From Azophilus sp965221465 (lineage in GTDB: Bacteria > Pseudomonadota > Gammaproteobacteria > Pseudomonadales > Azotimanducaceae), in assembly GCA_965221465.1 (NCBI GenBank), contig OZ244892.1, positions 2,046,001-2,110,000 on the forward strand: a stretch of DNA of 64,000 nucleotides, in the 5' to 3' direction. Below the pieces are notes generated by a model. That model saw only the letters and a program-made list of their open reading frames with translations. It did not search any database and had not been told where the DNA came from. The translations under genes were made by a program, and so were the position numbers. Positions 8,970 to 21,400 of this stretch are shown piece by piece. Positions within the stretch are counted from its first letter, which is position 1. Each line of letters begins with the position of its first letter.

Positions 8970-9075
8970 CGTCGTTGCGGCGGTGTCGCTGACCGGCGCG
9001 ACGTTGACGGTGAGCGGCGTGGTCGCCGGCTCGGCGAATGTCACCGTGACCGCCACCGACGTCGCTGGCGCCAAA
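8970..9075 (+). pseudogene. Orphan fragment of a repeat-adhesin gene like the 9490 gene
   Basis: The plus strand encodes VSLTGATLTVSGVVAGSANV and TVTATDVAGA with no gene around it. It closely matches residues encoded at 20553-20645 in the giant protein, in the segment just before its beta-barrel. It is a leftover from a deleted paralogue or an aberrant duplication. Confidence 0.7.
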
Positions 9076-9086
9076 CTCCCCCCCAA

Positions 9087-9489
9087 CGTGCCTCAGCCCA
9101 TGCCGGGTGCGAGCACTGCCGCACTTTGTTGTCCCTGAGCAGTGCCTTCGAGAGCCGGACGCCCTCACTCCGAGGAGCTCGCCCAACACCGTTAGCTGAA
9201 TCATGTTCGGAGGCATGAATGGGAATTGCCCCGGCATGGGGTGTTTGTCAGGGGAAGTTTGATTGAGCTAAGGTGATTGAGTGGGCAGATGAAGGAATTG
9301 CCTCGCGCCCGCACCATCTCGCTGGAGGGAGCCGGTACTGGAGAAAGCCGGAAGAGCGAAACGCAATTGATCCAAAGCCAAGGCTGGCGGCTACAGCCAG
9401 AAGCTATCAGCTTGGTTTCATTCAGTTGATGCGCCTCTATTGAACTGGAGGCTTGGTGAAGCACCCCCAAAAAAACAAGAGGCGCAGAA
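9087..9489. other. Upstream region of the giant gene
   Basis: About 400 bases hold no gene I can support. The stretch must contain the promoter of the giant gene. A purine-rich AAGAGGCG lies about 8 bases before its ATG. Confidence 0.4.
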
Positions 9490-12400
9490 ATGCCAAAACC
9501 AACACCAACAAGGGCAGCACCAACAGGCGGGCGTCCGGTTCAGTCAGCCGCACAACCGCCAAGCACCGTCCAAAGCGCTTCCTTTAAGCACCCTGCCAAG
9601 CATCCCGCGCCCCCCCGCCCCAGCGGGTCAGTGGTCGGCCACACAGCCAAAAGCAACCTGGTCTTGGCCAAACGCCGCCCGCTGCTGCGCAAGTTCACTC
9701 TGGGCCTCGTTGCGTCCGTGTTGTCAGCGCTGCCCGCTTTCGCCGAGGCCCAAGCCCTCCAAGCCACCGCCCAAGCCCGCAACGCGCCGGAGCCTGCCCC
9801 TGCCTTGGCCGACAGAATCACGGAGCAAGTGATCGCCGCGCCTTCCACCCCCACGGCCGCATTGGCGGCTGGCACGCCGGCGGCTGCACCTCTGCGCGGC
9901 GGTTTCAACAACGCATTGCCGGCCAGCAACACCGCAACGCCTTTGTCCGCCCACCCCAACGCGCCCGCCAATCTCGCCGCCAGCGCCGGCGACGCGCAAG
10001 TCACCCTGAGCTGGAACAACCCGAACGACTCCAGCATCACCAAGTACCAGGTCCGCTACGGCGCGGGCGCAACCGTCCCGGCCAGCGCAACCTGGGGAGA
10101 CATCACCGGCAGCGGCGCCGGCACCACCAGCCACAAGGTCACCGGGCTGACCAACTTCACGGCCTACGCGTTCGAAATTCGCGCGGTGAACGCGCACGGC
10201 AACAGCGACGCATCGGCCGTGGTGACGGCCACCCCCGTGCTGGCGGCGCCGGACGCGCCGGGCAACTTCACGGTGACGCCCGGCGACGGCAAGGTCACGC
10301 TGAATTGGGAGCTGCCGGACAATACCAGCGAGATTGACAAGGTAGCTGTGCGTTACCACGAGAAGAATTCGTCGAACCAGGCGACAACGGTTGAGCTGGC
10401 GACGAACGCAACAACCTATGAGGTTGGGGGGCTGACGAACGGCACCTTGTACACGTTTGTGGTGGAAGTGGAGAACCGGGCAGGCTCTTCCCAGGTGGCG
10501 CAGGATGCGAGGCCGGCGCTGGCCGTTCCAGCCGCGCCCACCGGTCTGACAGCGACGGCGGGCAACACCACAGTCACGCTGGCCTGGGACGACCCCTCGG
10601 ACACCAGCATCACCAGGTACCGGCTCCGCTACGGCGCGGGCTCCACCGTGCCGGCCGGCGCAAACTGGGGCGACATCAGCGGCAGTGACGACCAGACCAC
10701 TACCCACATGGTCACCGGCCTCACCAATGGCACCCAATATGCCTTCGAAATCCGCGCCGTCAACGCCGGCGGCAACAGCGGCGCCTCGGCCACGGCGACG
10801 GCAACACCGGCCGCGCCGCCCCAGGCGCGCACCCTGACCTATACCTTCACCGACGACGGCACCACCACCACCATTACCGCCTCGGGCAGCCTGGATCTCT
10901 CGGCATTCACATACGATCCATTCGACAACGTGGCCGGCGCTCAAAGCCTACTGCTGAACGATCGGAACATCTGGTCGGTTGAGCCGCCCGGCTTCAACGC
11001 TGCCAGACGCTATAACAACGTGAACTTGGTGACCACCGGCAGCGACTCCTACACGGGCACGTCTAATCTGAGCTTGGCCGGGAGGAACTACAGCACCGAT
11101 TTGCACGTCCGGCTCAGTGCTGGCAGTACCTATCTGCGGTTGGACGCAGGCCGCTTCAACAATCAACACGTTTATCAAGTCTCGAACGCCACCGCGACGT
11201 TCACGGGCACCCTGCTCGACACCCTGGGAGACAACGACTTCCACGTCGAGCATGCGTTTGGCCTCCAGAAGATCGTCTTCAAGGCAACGCCGCCGAAGCC
11301 GGCCGCGCCCACCGGCCTCGCGGCGACTGCGGGCAGCGGCAAAGTCACACTGAACTGGACCGACCCCTCGAACAACACCATCAGCAAGTACCAGCTGCGC
11401 TACGGCCAAGGCGCCACCGTGCCAGACAGCGCGGCCTGGGGTGACATCGCCGGCAGCGGCGCCGCCACCACCAGCCACACGGTCACCGGCCTTGCCAATG
11501 GCCAGCAATACGCCTTCCAGATCCGGGCGGTGAACAACGGCGGTGAAAGCGACGCCTCGGGCACCGTCACCGCGACGCCGGTCAGTGCCGTGCCCAGCTT
11601 CGGCACCCAGACCATTGCCGACCAGAGATACGGACAGGGCACGACGATAGCCACGCTGACGCTGCCCCAAGCCACCGGCGGCGACGTCCCGCTGACCTAC
11701 AGCCTGGCCCCGAACGCTCCGTCGGGCCTGGCATTTGACGCCACCAACCGCACGCTCACCGGCACGCCCAACACGGTCCAAAGCGCGACGGCCTACACCT
11801 ACACCGTCACCGACGCCGACGGGGACACGGCCAGCCTTGCGTTCAACATCACCATTGCGCAGGCGCGCACGCTGACCTACACCTTCTCCGACGACGGCAG
11901 CACCGTGACCATCGCCGCCTCGGGCAGCTTGGATGCCACGGGATTCAATTTCGATAGAAACGATGTGCCGTCGGACACCACCAACATCCGCATGGACGAT
12001 ACGGATATCTGGGGGATTCATCCGCACAATTCCATCCCGATCAGGCGCTACGACGCGCTGCCGAACTTCGTGACCACCGGCGAGGGTTCCTACGGTGGCA
12101 CCAACGAACTGTCCAACATGGTCAACTACAGCTCGAACTATCACGTTCGGTTCAGTACCTTTTACAAGCTGCTGCAGTTGGACAGCGCCAATTTCACCGG
12201 CGACATCTACAAGATCGCGAACGGCGCGGCGACTTTCGATGGCACCCTGCAATCCTCGCTGGGCGACAACGACTTCGACATCGAATTCGCCATGGGCAAC
12301 CAGAAGATCGTTTTCCAAACGGCGAACCCGGCCACGGTGCCGGCCGCGCCAACCGGCCTGGCCGCGACCGCGGGCGATGCCCAGGTTAACCTGGCTTGGA

Positions 12401-15400
12401 CCAACCCGAACGACAGCAACATCACTAGGTACCAGGTGCGCTACGGCGCGGGTTCCACCGTGCCCGCCACCGCCACCTGGGCGGACATCGACAGCAGCGG
12501 CGCCGGCACCACCAGCCACACCGTCGCCGGCCTGACCAACGCCACCGGGTACGCCTTCGAGATTCGGGCCGTGAACGCCCGCGGCAACAGCAGCGCCTCC
12601 GGCAGCGTCACCGCAACCCCGGCACTGGCCGTTCCCGCCGTGCCGACGGAATTCAGCGCCACCGCCGGCAACGCCCAGGCCAGCTTGAGCTGGACCCTGC
12701 CCACCAACGCCAGCGAGATCGGCGGCGTGCAGGTGCGCTGGAAGGCCACCGCCGACCTGCCCTTCAACGACGCCACCGACACCTGGACGGGGCTCAGCGA
12801 CGGCACAGCCACCAGCTACATCGCCACCGGCCTCACCAACGGCACCGGCTACACCTTCGAAGTGCGCGCCACCAACACCGCCGGCAACGGCGCCGCGGCA
12901 ACCGCCACGGCCACGCCCGCCGTGCCGCCCGCCACAGTCACCGGCCTGTCAGCCACCCCGGGCGACACTACGGTCACGCTAAACTGGACCGACCCCAACG
13001 ACGCCAACATCACCACATACCAGCTCCGCTACGGCGCGGGCACCACCGTGCCGGCCACCGCAACCTGGGGCGACATCGCCGGCAGCGGCGCCGGCACCAC
13101 CAGCCACATGGTGACGGGCCTGACCAACGGCACCCAATACGCCTTCGAGATTCGCGCGGTGAATGCCGGTGGGCCGGGCCCGGCTTCAGAACAGGTGGTG
13201 ATGCGGCCCGGCCCGCCGCTGCAACCGGGCGGCTTCCGGGTGGTGGGCGGCAACGCCCAGGTGACGCTGAGCTGGAACAATCCTTCCGACACCACCATCA
13301 CCAGGTATCAGCTTCGCCACAAGGAGGGGACCAGCTTCTCCGACAGCGACACCTGGAGCGACATCGCCAACAGCGGCCAGACCACCACCCATACCGTCAC
13401 CGGACTGACCAACGGCACCACCTGGGCCTTCCAGATCCGGGCGGTGAACGCCGCTGGCGCCGGGCCGGCTTCCGAAACCCTCACGATGTTGCCGCGCGCC
13501 AGCAACCGGGCGCCGGTGTTTCGAGGCTCCGTATTCAGAGGCGACGGAGAAGTTCTATCCTCTAGTTACAGTAATGCCAGGTTGACGAAAGGATTTAGCC
13601 CAAGATTCTCAGACCCGGACGGCGACGAACTGACCTTCACCTGGACGGCGAACCCACCGCAGCCCAATCTGGAAGTGCGCATCGAGGAACCCGGCTGGAG
13701 CACGGTCAATCCAGAATCACAATATCTGCGCTACAGGGCAACGGGGCCTGTGGAGCGGACGACCCTGACCCTGACGGGGACGGATCCCTACGGACTGTCG
13801 GTCTCGACATCCGCCGTCGTGACGACGAGCAACACCGCCCCGAAGGCGAAGAGTCCCCCCTATCCGGATCAAACCCTGGCGGTCGGCAACACATTGACGG
13901 TCAACTTGACGGACATGTTCGTCGATGACGAGGGTGACGATATACGCTTGTACCTGCGCAAGCCGGACAACGGCAATAACATCGACACAACGGCCTTAGA
14001 TTGGGGCGCAATTAGCGTGCTTGCCCACACGCCTGGCGAAGAAACCATTATCATCACTGTGGATGACATCTTTGGCGCCGAGGGGACCGACAGCTTCAAG
14101 GTTACCGTCATCGCAGCGGCGGCCAAACCTACGGGGCTCACGGCCGCCTCAGGCAACGGGCAGGCGGTCCTGACCTGGACCGACCCCGGCGACAGCAGCA
14201 TCACCAAGTACCAGGTGCGCCACAAGGCAGGCACGAGCTTCTCCAACAGTGACGACAGCCTGTGGACGGACATCACCGGCAGCGGCGCTTCCACCACCAG
14301 CCACACCGTGACCGGGCTCACCAGCGGCACGGCATACGTCTTCCAGGTCCGTGCCGTGAATGCGGGCGGCGTCGGCACCCCCTCGGACGAAGCAGTGCTG
14401 CGGCTCGGTGCGCCATTGCAACCAAGCGGCTTCCGGGTGTTGGGCGGCAACGGCGAGGTGACGCTGAGCTGGAGCGATCCTTCCGACGCCACCATCACCA
14501 GGTATCAGCTTCGCCGCAAGGAGGGGACGAGCTTCTCCCCCAGTGACGACAGCCTGTGGGCGGACATCGCCAACAGCGGCGCGTCCACCACCACCCATAC
14601 CGTCTCCGGACTGACCAACGGCACCACCTGGGCATTCCAGGTCCGGGCGGTGAACGCCAACGGCGCCGGGCCGGCCTCCGAGACCCTCACGATGTTGCCG
14701 CGCGCCAACAACCGGGCACCGGTGTTGGGAGGCTCCGTATTCGGAAACGACGGAGTAGTTCTGCCCTCTCGTTACCGTAATGTCAGATTGACGAAAGGAT
14801 TTGGCCCAAGATTCTCAGACCCGGACGGCGACGAACTGACCTTCACCTGGACGGCGAACCCGCCGCAAGCCAATCTCGACGTGCTTATCGCGGAACCCGG
14901 CTACAGTAACGCTTATCCTGACTCGCACTATCTGCGGTACAGAGCGACGGGGCCGGTGGAGCGGACGACCCTGACCCTGACCGGGACGGATCCCTACGGA
15001 CTGTCGGTCTCGACATCCGCCGTCGTGACGACGAGCAACACCGCCCCAAAGGCCAAGAGCCCGCCCTATCCGGACCAGACCTTGGCGGTCGGCAACACAT
15101 TGACGGTCAACTTGACGGACATGTTCGTCGATGACGAGGGTGACGATATACGCTTGCTCTTTCGCACCCCGGACAACGGCAATAACGTCGACACAAGGGC
15201 CATAGATTGGGGCGCATTTAGAGTGATTGCCCACACGCCTGGCGAAGAAGACATTGAAGTGAGTGTAAATGACTTCTTTGGAGCCGAGGGGACCGACAGC
15301 TTCAAGGTTACCGTCATCGCGGCGACGGCCGCGCCGGCGGGGTTCACGGCCACCTCGGGCGACACGCAGGCGGTGCTGGCCTGGACCGATCCGGGCGATG

Positions 15401-18400
15401 CCAGCATCACCAAGTACCAGTCGCGCCACAAGGCGGGCACGAGCTTCTCCGACGGCGACGACGGCCTGTGGACGGACATCGACGGCAGCGGCGCTTCCAC
15501 CACCAGCCACACCGTGACCGAACTCACCAACGACACGGCATACGTCTTCCAGGTCCGCGCCGTGAATGCGGGCGGCCCGGGCGCCGCCTCCGACCCGGCG
15601 ACGGCGACGCCCGTCACCGACTTGATGCCGGACTTCGGCACGGCCACGGTGGCCGACCAGAGCTACGCCCAGAACACGCAGATCACGACGCTCAACCTGC
15701 CCCAGGCCACCGGCGGCGACGGGACGCTGACGTACAGCCTGAGCCCGGATGCCCCGGATGGCCTGGCCTTCGACGCTGCGAACCGAACCCTGTCCGGCAC
15801 GCCGACCACGGGCCAGGCGGCCACGGCGTACACCTACACCGCCACCGACGCGGACGGCGACACGGCGAGCCTGACGTTCGACATCACCGTCCTGGCGCTG
15901 CCGGACGCGCCTACGGGTCTGACCTCGCTTGGCACCGGCGCCAAGGTGACGCTGTCATGGACGAACCCGGGCGATGCCTCCATCACCAAGTACCAGGTGC
16001 GTCACGCCGCCGCCGCATTCGTCCCCGAAGAAACAGTCTGGACGGACATCACCGGCAGCGGCGCCGGCACCACCCGTCACGACGTGACCGGCCTCACCAA
16101 CGGCACCCGCTACGCATTCGAGATCCGCGCGGTCAACGCCGGCGGCGCCGGCGCCGCCGCCACCATCAGGGGCACGCCGGTCATGGCGCGCACGCTGACC
16201 TACACCTTCTCCGACGACGGCGCCACCGTGACCATCGCCGCCTCGGGCAGCGTGGATCTCCGGGGCTTCGATTTCACTGAAACTTCAGGAATTGTGCCGG
16301 GCGGCCAGCAATCCATCAAGATTGACGCTACGGAATCGGACGCTTCCAACATCTGGGCGATTCACCCGCCCAACGACATAACGGTCAGGACTTATGCGCC
16401 CCTGCCGGATTTCGTGACCACCGGCAGAGGTTCCTATGAAGGCTCCAGCAGTCTCAGCCAGTTGATGGGCTACAGCGCCAATTTCCACATCCGTTTCGAG
16501 ACATCCGACAATTTCCTGCAGTTGGACGCTGCCAATCTGAGTGGATACATCTACGAGATTTCGGACGGGGTGGCGACGTTCACGGGCACCCTCGACGGCT
16601 TGCTGGACGATGACTTCCGCGTCGAACACACAGTCGGCAATCAGAAGATCGTGTTCACCACCGCGGCGCCGGGCGCGCTGCCGAACGCGCCCAACCTTAC
16701 GGCCGCGGCGGCTGGCGACACGCAGGTTGAACTGACCTGGACCGATCCGGGCGACGCCAGCATCACCAAGTACCAGGTGCGCCACGGCGAGGGCCAGACG
16801 GTGCCGAGTAGCGCGACCTGGGCGGACATCACCGGCAGCGGCGCCACAACCACCACCCATACGGTGATGGGTCTGACCAACGACAAAGCGTACGCTTTCG
16901 AGATTCGCGCGGTGAACGCCTCCGGCTTCAGCGACGCCTCGAACACCGTCTCCGCAACGCCATTGGCGAAGCCCTCCGCACCAGCGGGCCTGGCGGCGGA
17001 GGCGGGCGACGCCAAGGCGACGCTGACCTGGACGGACCCGGACAACGACAGCATCACCAAGTACCAGCTGCGCTACGGCGCCGGCTCCAGCGTGCCGGCC
17101 ACCGCAACCTGGGCGGACATTCCTGACAGCGGCGCCACGACCGTGCAGCACGAGGTGGCCGGTCTGACCAACGGCACCGAGCACGCGTTCCAGATCCGCG
17201 CGGTGAACGCAAGCGGCGAGGGCGCGGCCTCGGCCGAGGTGACGGCGACGCCTTCGAACACCCCGCCGACCGCCGCGGACAACACGATCACCACCGACGA
17301 GGACACCGCCTACACCTTTGACGCGGCGGACTTCAACTTCAGCGACGCCGACACCGACGACACCCTCGCCAGCGTCAAGGTCACCGGCCTGGAAACCGCC
17401 GGCGCCCTGCAACTGAGCGGCGCCGACGTGACCTTGGACCAGGTGGTCACCGCCGCCGACATAGACGCCGACAATCTGACCTTCACCCCGGCCGCCAACG
17501 CCAACGGCGACCCCTACGCGACCTTCCAGTTCAGCGTCAACGACGGCACCGACGACAGCGCGGCGTCCTACACGATGACCATCGACGTAACGGCGGTGAA
17601 CGACGCGCCCACCGTGGCCAACGCCATCGGCGCCCGTTCGGTGGCTGCTGGCTCGAACCTGACCGTGGCGCTGGAGACCGACGGCAGCGAAGTGTTCAAC
17701 GACGTCGACGGCGACACGTTGACCTACTCGGCCACTTCCGCCACCGAGACCGCTGCGACGGTGACCGTGGACAACGACGCCGACACGATCACGCTGAACG
17801 GCGTGGCGGTTGGCACCTCGGAGATCACCGTGACCGCGGCCGACGGCAACGGCGGCACGGTGAACGACACGTTCACGCTGACGGTGACGGCCCCGCCGCT
17901 GACCAACACCCCGCCGACCGCCGCGGACAACACCGTCACCACGGATGAGGACACCGCTTACACCTTCGACGCCGCCGACTTCAACTTCAGCGACGCCGAC
18001 AGCGGCGCCATCCTCGCCAGCGTCAAGATCACCGGCCTTGAAACCGCCGGCGCCCTGCAACTGAGCGGCGCTGACGTGACCCAGGACCAGGTGGTCACCG
18101 CCGCCGACATCGACGGTGACAACCTGACGTTCACGCCAGCGGCCAACGCCAACGGCGACCCCTACGCCAGCTTCCGGTTCAGCGTCAACGACGGCGATTC
18201 CGACAGCACGGCGTCCTACACCATGACCATCGACGTCACCGCCGTGAACGACGCGCCCACCGTGGCCAACGCCATCGGCGCGCGTTCGGTGGCCGCAGGC
18301 TCGAACCTGGCCGTGGCGCTGGAGACCGCCGGCAGCGAAGTGTTCAACGATGTCGACGGCGACACGCTGACCTACTCGGCCACGTCCGCCACCGAGACCG

Positions 18401-21400
18401 CGGCGACGGTGACCGTGGACAACGACGCCAACACGATCACGCTCAGCGGCGTTGCGGCGGGCACCTCGGTGATCACCGTGACCGCGGCCGACGGCAACGG
18501 CAGCAGCGTCACCGACACCTTAACCTTGACCGTGACTTCGGACCCCGGCCCGACCAACACCCCGCCGACGGCTTCGGACAACACGGTCACCACGGATGAA
18601 GACACCGCCTACACCTTCGACGCCGCCGACTTCAACTTCAGCGACGCCGACACCGGCGACACCCTCGCCAGCGTCAAGGTCACCGGCCTGGAGACCGCCG
18701 GCGCCCTGCAACTGAGCGGCGCCGACGTCACCCAGGACCAGGTGATCACCGCCGCCGACATCGACGCCGACTACCTGACCTTCACCCCGGCCGCCAACGC
18801 CAACGGCGACCCCTACGCGACCTTCCGGTTCAGCGTCAACGACGGCACCGACGACAGCACCGCGTCCTACACGATGACGATTGATGTAACGGCGGTGAAC
18901 GACGCGCCCACCGTGGCCAACGCCATCGGCCCCCGTTCGGTGGCCCCAGGCTCGACATTGACGCTGGAACTGGAGACCGCCGGCAGCGAAGTGTTCAACG
19001 ACGTCGACGGCGACACGCTGACCTATTCGGCGACCTCCGCCACCGAGGCCGCCGCCACGGTGACCGTGGACAACGATGCCAACACGATCACGCTCAGCGG
19101 CGTTGCGGCGGGCACCTCGGTGATCACCGTCACCGCGGCCGACGGCGACGGCGGCACGGCCTCGACCACCTTCACGGTGACGGTGTCGAGCAGCGGCGGT
19201 GGCGGCGGTGGCCCGATAAACCGGGTGCCAACATTTGGCGACGAGACGATCGATGACCAGAGCTACACCCAGGACGAGGCGATTGATGCGCTGACGCTGC
19301 CGGAAGCCAGTGGCGGCAACGGGACGCTGAGCTACCGCATCAGCCCGGAACTGCCCGCGGGCCTGAGCTTCGACGCAGAGACCCGCACGCTGAGCGGCAC
19401 GCCGACGGAAGTGCAGGAGGCAACTACCTACACCTACACGGCGGAGGACTCCGACGACAACACGGAAGCATCCGACACGGCAACGCTGACGTTCGCCATC
19501 ACGGTGCTGGAGGCGGACAGCGCACCGACGTTCGGCGACGCGACAATCGAGGATCAGACCTACACCCAGAATGAATCGATTGATGCGCTGACGCTGCCGG
19601 AAGCCAGTGGCGGCAACGGGGAGCTGAGCTACAGCATCAGCCCGGAACTGCCCGCGGGCCTGAGCTTCGACGCAGAGACCCGCACGCTGAGCGGCGCGCC
19701 GACGGAAGTGCAGGAGGCAACCACCTACACCTACGCGGCGGAAGACTCCGACGACAACACGGAAGCATCCGACACGGCCACGCTGACGTTCGCCATCACG
19801 GTGCTGGAGGCGGACAGCGCCCCGACATTCGGCGACGCGACAATCGAGGATCAGACCTACACCCAGAATGAATCGATTGATGCGCTGACGCTGCCGGAAG
19901 CCAGTGGCGGCAACGGGGAGCTGAGCTACAGCATCAGCCCGGAACTGCCCGCGGGCCTGAGCTTCGACGCAGAGACCCGCACGCTGAGCGGCGCGCCGAC
20001 GGAAGTGCAGGAGGCAACCACCTACACCTACGCGGCGGAAGACTCCGACGACAACACGGAAGCATCCGACACGGCCACGCTGACGTTCGCCATCACGGTG
20101 CTGGAGGCGGACAGCGCCCCGACATTTGGCGACGAGACAATCGAGGATCAGACCTACACCCAGGACGAGGCGATTGATGCGCTGACGCTGCCGGAGGCAA
20201 TGGGCGGCAACGGGGTGCTGAGCTACGGCATCAGCCCGGAACTGCCCGCGGGCCTGAGCTTCGATGCAGAGACCCGCACGCTGAGCGGCACGCCGACGGA
20301 AGTGCAGGAGGCAACCACCTACACCTACGCGGCGGAAGACTCCGACGACAACACGGAAGCATCCGACACGGCCACGCTGACGTTCGCCATCACGGTGTCG
20401 GGCGACAACCAGGGGCCGGTTGTGGACAACCCGCTGGCCGACCACACTGTGGCGGCAGGAGAGTCGGTGGATGTGGACCTCTCTGCGGTGTTCAGCGACC
20501 CGGATGGCGACCCGTTGACCCTGTCCGCCGTCTCCGGCGACTCCAGCACAGTAACGGTGTCGCTGACCGGCACGACGCTGACGGTGAACGGCGTGGTCGC
20601 CGGTTCGGCGAATGTCACCGTGACCGCCACCGACGCTTCCGGCGCCACTGCCAACGACACCTTCAATGTGACCGTAGCGGTGGCCACTGACGGTCAGGAG
20701 GCCTTGGAGGGCTGGTTGACGCGCTTTGGCCGCGCCGTGGCGCAGCAGGCGCTGGACGGCGTTGCCGACCGCATGTCGGCACCACGCACCGCCGGCTCCA
20801 AAAGCGCAATCGGCGGGGCTTCATTCATGCCGGCTGACCGGCTTGGCGCCGATGGCGCCCTATGGGCCGACGCCCTAGGCCAAGGCCACCCACAGGCAAT
20901 CCTTGGCGGCGCGACCGGGCCTGGCAATGGCGTCCACAATCAACCGGATGGCTTGGGTGGCATGGGCGGCATGGACGCCAACGACTCGCCTGATCTGCAA
21001 CGCGACTTCCCGCGCTCGCAAACCCTTGGCGTCGGTGAGACGCTGCGCCGCAGCAGCTTCACCCTGACCGGAAAGCAGGACGCCAATGGCGCCAACTTCG
21101 CCCTGTGGGGCCGGGCTGCACACTCCACCTTCAGCGGGCAGGACGGCCGCTTCACGCCGGATGGCGAAGTGACTTCGGGCATGCTGGGGCTGGACTACGG
21201 CACCAACTCCTGGCTTGCGGGCGTTGCCTTCGCCCACAGCACGGGCAAGGGCAGCGCCCTCAACGACTATGCGCCCTTCGCCGGTTCCGGGCAGGATGAT
21301 GACGAGATCAGGGCGTCACTGATCTCAGCAATACCGTACGGCTCGGTTAAGGCCACCGACAACTTCACGGTCTGGGGCGCTGCTGGCTTTGGCAGCGGCG

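Noticed and set aside
19228..20415. Regular 297-bp repeats as a CRISPR-like array
   Set aside because: Units are far too long, have no unique spacers and are translated in frame as He_PIG-like domains.
16285..20445. Long open frames on the minus strand opposite the giant gene (591 and 641 codons)
   Set aside because: They are mirror images of the repeat-coding strand in GC-rich DNA. They give Arg/Gly/His-rich low-complexity sequence with the same period as the sense repeats and no recognisable domain.
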